From an uncultured Clostridium sp. (GTDB taxonomy: Bacteria > Bacillota > Clostridia > Lachnospirales > Lachnospiraceae), in NCBI GenBank assembly GCA_900543885.1, contig UQTA01000010.1:1-64000 (forward strand): DNA of 64,000 bases, given 5' to 3'. Shown here piece after piece: positions 60,909 to 64,000 of the stretch (the first letter of the stretch is position 1; each line of letters starts with the position of its first letter). The notes under the pieces were generated by a model that was not told where the DNA came from, did not search any database, and saw only the letters and a program-made list of their open reading frames with translations. Made by a program: the position numbers and the translations under genes.

Positions 60909-60937
60909 TTGACAAAAACACGCCCCACAGGTATACT
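60909..60937 (+). promoter_or_regulatory. promoter of the SRP RNA gene
   Basis: TTGACA (60909-60914) is 17 bp from TATACT (60932-60937), placing the start near 60944. Confidence 0.85.
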
Positions 60938-60944
60938 AGATAGG

Positions 60945-61245
60945 CATAAAATTGTTATAAAGTTTCCACGCAGCCGGGGAGATAGCGGTGCCCTGTATCT
61001 GCAATCCGCTCCAGCAGAGGTGATGCCTTGCCCCGGATCGACCATTGCAAAGCTGCCTTGTGTAAGTGGCGTTGACGTTTGGGTCTTACGCAACGGAAAC
61101 CTGTGAACCGTGTCAGGGCAGGAATGCAGCAGCACTAAGCAGGACCTTTCGTGTGCCGTAAGGCAGCCTGGACTGAGTTAACTGCATGAGTAACGTTTGT
61201 GATGACGGTACAAAGCAAGGCGCGTGGATTTCTATTTATAAAATA
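60945..61245 (+). ncRNA. ffs: signal recognition particle RNA, large bacterial (Firmicute) type
   Basis: The conserved SRP domain IV is seen as GAACCGTGTCAGGGCAGGAA followed by GCAGCAGCACTAAG near 61105-61140. The ends pair over a long helix (TATAAAGTTTCCACGC near 60957 with GCGTGGATTTCTATTTATA near 61222), as in the roughly 270-nt Bacillus RNA with an Alu domain. It lies between tadA and dnaX, its usual place. Ends are approximate. Confidence 0.9.
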
Positions 61246-61248
61246 TTA

Positions 61249-61290
61249 AACCTGCAGGCTTTGGAGAAATCCAGTGTCTGCAGGTTTTTT
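61249..61290 (+). terminator. terminator of the SRP RNA
   Basis: AACCTGCAG (61249-61257) pairs with CTGCAGGTT (61278-61286), then T residues to 61290. Confidence 0.88.
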
Positions 61291-61329
61291 ATGTCCAAAT
61301 TCAGCTGTTGGCCTTTGGGGAAAATGCGC

Positions 61330-61375
61330 TTGCCCCTTGAAAACCTTTGCGCTATAATTACATAATGGGTATAAT
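61330..61375 (+). promoter_or_regulatory. possible tandem promoters of the phosphofructokinase gene
   Basis: TTGCCC (61330-61335) lies 17 bp from TATAAT (61353-61358), and TTGCGC (61347-61352) 17 bp from a second TATAAT (61370-61375). Both -10 boxes are perfect; the -35 boxes are weak. Confidence 0.5.
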
Positions 61376-61415
61376 AGAAGCATTCACTGATTTCTGACTA
61401 TGGAGGAAATGCAAT

Positions 61416-62495
61416 ATGAGAAGAATTGGTATCTTGACAAGCGGCGGTGACTGCCAGGCATTAAACGCAACCATGCGCGGTGTAGCGAAAGCTCTGTACA
61501 ACATGTTGGATGATGTAGAAATCATCGGATTTGAAGACGGATATAAAGGCCTGATGTATGCAGATTATCAGATTATGAAGCCAGCGGATTTTTCAGGTAT
61601 TCTTACTCAGGGCGGAACCATTCTTGGAACATCCCGTCAGCCATTTAAGCAGATGCGGGTTCCAGATGAAAATGGTCTGGATAAAGTAGAGGCTATGAAA
61701 CATACCTATAAAAAACTGAAATTAAGCTGTCTGGTAGTTTTAGGCGGAAACGGAAGCCAGAAAACTGCCAATATGCTCAGCGAAGAAGGTTTGAATGTAG
61801 TATCTCTTCCAAAGACCATTGACAATGATCTGTGGGGAACAGATATGACATTTGGATTCCAGAGCGCAGTGGAGGTAGCTACCAATGCTATTGACTGTAT
61901 CCATACAACAGCGGCTTCCCATGGAAGAGTCTTTATTGTAGAAGTTATGGGCCACAAAGTTGGCTGGCTTACCTTATATGCGGGGCTTGCAGGCGGCGCG
62001 GATATCATTCTTCTTCCGGAGATCCCATACGATATCAAGGCAGTCTGCGATGCTATTACCAAACGGACAAAAGCCGGAAAACGTTTCTCGATCCTTGCAG
62101 TGGCTGAGGGAGCTATTTCAAAAGAAGATGCTTCCATGTCCAAGAAAGAATTAAAAGAGAAGAAGAAAAATGGCGTTGTTTATCCATCTGTAGCATATGA
62201 GATCGGTGCCCGCATTCAGGAAGTTACAGGCAGTGAGGTAAGAGTTACGGTTCCAGGCCATATGCAGCGTGGCGGAGAGCCGTGTCCATATGACCGTGTG
62301 CTGGCAACCAGACTGGGAGCAGCAGCGGCAGAGCTTATTATAAACGAAGAATATGGTTATATGGCAGCTTTAAAAAATAATGAGATCACCAAAGTACCAT
62401 TATCCGAAGTGGCCGGAAAATTAAAAATGGTAGATCCAAAATGCTCTATGATCAAAGAAGCAAAGAGGATCGGCATCAGCTTTGGTGATGAGTAA
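61416..62495 (+). CDS. pfkA: 6-phosphofructokinase
   Basis: A 359-residue phosphofructokinase that commits fructose 6-phosphate to glycolysis. MRRIGILTSGGDCQALNATM, PKTIDNDLWGTDMTFGF and PGHMQRGGEPCPYDR are conserved. The phosphoryl-donor motif reads LGGNGS: the Gly points to ATP over pyrophosphate, but the preceding Asp of GGDGS is Asn. Lys in PKTIDND is more usual in pyrophosphate enzymes, though a Gly/Lys pair is known in ATP-using actinomycete enzymes. A ribosome site GGAGG precedes the ATG. It lies between the SRP RNA and dnaX. Confidence 0.92.
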   Translation: MRRIGILTSGGDCQALNATMRGVAKALYNMLDDVEIIGFEDGYKGLMYADYQIMKPADFSGILTQGGTILGTSRQPFKQMRVPDENGLDKVEAMKHTYKKLKLSCLVVLGGNGSQKTANMLSEEGLNVVSLPKTIDNDLWGTDMTFGFQSAVEVATNAIDCIHTTAASHGRVFIVEVMGHKVGWLTLYAGLAGGADIILLPEIPYDIKAVCDAITKRTKAGKRFSILAVAEGAISKEDASMSKKELKEKKKNGVVYPSVAYEIGARIQEVTGSEVRVTVPGHMQRGGEPCPYDRVLATRLGAAAAELIINEEYGYMAALKNNEITKVPLSEVAGKLKMVDPKCSMIKEAKRIGISFGDE

Positions 62496-62512
62496 AAATA
62501 AGGAGTAAGAAA

Positions 62513-64000
62513 ATGTCGTATACGGCATTATATCGAAAATGGCGTCCTGTCTCTTTTGAAGATGTAAAGGGACAGGACCCTATTGTCCAAACCTTAAAAA
62601 ATCAGATCACATCCGAACGTATTGGACATGCATATTTATTTTGCGGAACAAGAGGTACTGGTAAGACCAGTATTGCAAAAATATATGCAAGAGCGGTAAA
62701 CTGCGAACATCCCGTTGATGGAAGTCCATGCAATGAGTGTGCTTCCTGTAAATCTATTTTAGCAGGCACATCCATGAATGTAGTGGAGATCGATGCGGCA
62801 TCTAATAACGGTGTGGAAAATATCCGTGATATCAGGGAACAGGTCCAGTATCCGCCTACAGAGGGAAAATACAGAGTTTATATTATCGATGAGGTTCATA
62901 TGTTATCCATCGGTGCATTTAACGCTCTGTTAAAAACACTGGAAGAGCCGCCATCTTATGTAATATTTATTCTGGCGACTACAGAAGTGCATAAAATACC
63001 CATCACCATTCTTTCACGGTGTCAGAGATATGATTTTAAGCGTATTTCCCTGGAGACCATTGCAGGAAGACTGCGTCAGCTGACAGAGGCAGAGCATATT
63101 GAGACTGAAGATAAGGCTCTTATGTATATTGCTAAAGCGGCAGACGGTTCCCTGCGAGATGCATTAAGTCTTTTAGACCAGTGCGTGGCCTTCCATTATG
63201 GAAAATTACTGACTTATGAAAATGTCCTGGATGTCCTTGGAGCAGTAGATTCCGGTGTATTCAGCAGCATGTTTAATGCAGTGATCGAAGGACGAACGAA
63301 AGACTGTATTACCCAGTTAGAAGAGATCGTGATTCAGGGGCGTGAATTAGGCCAGTTTGTCACGGACTTTATCTGGTATCTGCGGAATCTGCTATTGATC
63401 CAGAGTGCAGATGATGCAGAAGGCCTTCTGGATATGTCAGAAGAAAATTTAAAACAGTTAAAAGAAGATTCCACAAAAACAGATGGAAATACATTGATGC
63501 GTTATATCCGTGTGCTTTCTGAACTTTCCAATCAGCTGCGATATGCCAGTCAGAAACGTGTTATGGTAGAAGTTGCCCTGATCAAGCTGACCAGACCATC
63601 TATGGAACCGGATCTGGATTCCATTCTCCAGCGGTTAAAACAGCTGGAGGCAGCGATAGAAGATCTGGAAGCAGGGGGATTTATGCCAAAGACAGGCGTC
63701 CCGGTACAGATGGGCATGGCACCGGCAAATACAGGTATGCAGGGTGTACAGTCTCAGATGGCAGGCACTTCGGTACAGGCGGCAGCAGGTGCTCAGGGCA
63801 TTCCTGGAGGAAATGTATCTGAGGCAGCAGGATCAGCCATTGCTCCGCCAAATCAGGTCAGCCTCCCACCGGCCCAGTTAGAGGACTTAAATCTCATCCG
63901 CAATGAGTGGGCGAAGATCATACGGAGCGCAGGAGGCAGCGCAAGAGCCTGTTTTAGGGATACAGTGGTAGAACCTGGCGGAGAAGGCTGTCTTACCATT
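62513..64000 (+). CDS. dnaX: DNA polymerase III subunit gamma/tau (5' part; runs off the window)
   Basis: The first 496 codons are present with no stop. MSYTALYRKWRPVSFEDVKG is the classic opening. The P-loop is GTRGTGKTS (45-53), zinc cysteines C64, C73, C76 and C79 follow, Walker B lies in YIIDEVHML and the SRC finger in TILSRCQRYDF. Domain III extends to about residue 370, then a Gln/Gly/Ala-rich linker (about 385-455). AAGGAG precedes the ATG, 17 bases after the pfkA stop. It assembles the clamp loader with the holB product. Confidence 0.95.
   Translation, partial: MSYTALYRKWRPVSFEDVKGQDPIVQTLKNQITSERIGHAYLFCGTRGTGKTSIAKIYARAVNCEHPVDGSPCNECASCKSILAGTSMNVVEIDAASNNGVENIRDIREQVQYPPTEGKYRVYIIDEVHMLSIGAFNALLKTLEEPPSYVIFILATTEVHKIPITILSRCQRYDFKRISLETIAGRLRQLTEAEHIETEDKALMYIAKAADGSLRDALSLLDQCVAFHYGKLLTYENVLDVLGAVDSGVFSSMFNAVIEGRTKDCITQLEEIVIQGRELGQFVTDFIWYLRNLLLIQSADDAEGLLDMSEENLKQLKEDSTKTDGNTLMRYIRVLSELSNQLRYASQKRVMVEVALIKLTRPSMEPDLDSILQRLKQLEAAIEDLEAGGFMPKTGVPVQMGMAPANTGMQGVQSQMAGTSVQAAAGAQGIPGGNVSEAAGSAIAPPNQVSLPPAQLEDLNLIRNEWAKIIRSAGGSARACFRDTVVEPGGEGCLTI

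Noticed and set aside
60900..61106. Short frames on both strands (60900-61106 plus, 60905-61135 minus)
   Set aside because: They overlap the SRP RNA and its promoter.

Overview
The window looks like chromosomal DNA of a spore-forming, low-to-mid GC Firmicute of class Clostridia, most likely a Lachnospiraceae-type gut anaerobe. The grounds are a T-box ahead of thrS, sporulation genes (spmA, spmB, a GerM-domain lipoprotein), an FMN enoyl reductase FabK with no FabI in the cluster, a large Firmicute-type SRP RNA and several YesM/YesN-type two-component systems. The genus is not determined. There is no prophage, complete insertion sequence or CRISPR array.

Layout. 1-870: 3' end of a 23S rRNA, then tRNA-Asp, Val, Tyr, fMet, Phe and Lys, and a terminator. 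0.9-3.4 kb: a membrane-anchored protein with cell-wall-binding-like repeats and a convergent pair of small genes. 3.6-5.7 kb: T-box-controlled thrS. 6-23 kb: a Bacillus-like housekeeping string (Orn/Lys/Arg decarboxylase, guanylate kinase-like ... holB, ricT, trmN6-like, rsmI, abrB), split at 8.6-19 kb by a reductase and a seven-gene uptake/sensing module (binding lipoprotein, ATPase, fused permease, phosphohexomutase, sensor lipoprotein, histidine kinase, AraC-type regulator). 23.4-34.2 kb: a complete type II fatty-acid operon, fabH-acpP-fabK-fabD-fabG-fabF-accB-fabZ-accC-accDA (fused) and a second FabK-like flavoprotein. It has a FabT-like operator at its promoter, and a matching FabT-type gene lies at 44.9 kb. 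34-46 kb: a MerR regulator at a rearrangement scar, a DnaA-box cluster, spmA, a GGDEF protein, a GH25 lysozyme, cysK, spmB, a MATE transporter, a murL/murD2-like pair, fabT and a GerM lipoprotein. 46-57.7 kb: an accessory carbohydrate locus with a sugar-phosphate isomerase/epimerase, YesM/YesN pair, ABC transporter without its own ATPase, three tandem bicupin paralogs and a MATE transporter. 57.8-64 kb: a Lachnospiraceae-type unknown, tadA, a MATE transporter, the SRP RNA, a phosphofructokinase and the first 496 codons of dnaX, which runs off the window.

How it works together. Much of the window is core metabolism (translation, lipid and wall synthesis, replication clamp loading), with two nutrient-sensing islands. 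Each island pairs a LytS/YesM-family kinase and an AraC-type response regulator with a nearby ABC importer. Upstream of each importer promoter region is a 21-bp-spaced direct repeat, a plausible binding site for its regulator.

The least explained items are: two families of long palindromic repeats (151/112 nt copies behind thrS and rsmI with a remnant behind accC; a 166-bp palindrome ahead of abrB with a 39-bp solo end ahead of a MATE gene); the bicupin trio; the DnaA-box cluster away from dnaA; and the junction between a decayed Fis-type HTH and a MerR gene that lost its start. Gene starts were chosen from visible ribosome binding sites. Family assignments come from recognisable motifs, not database searches.
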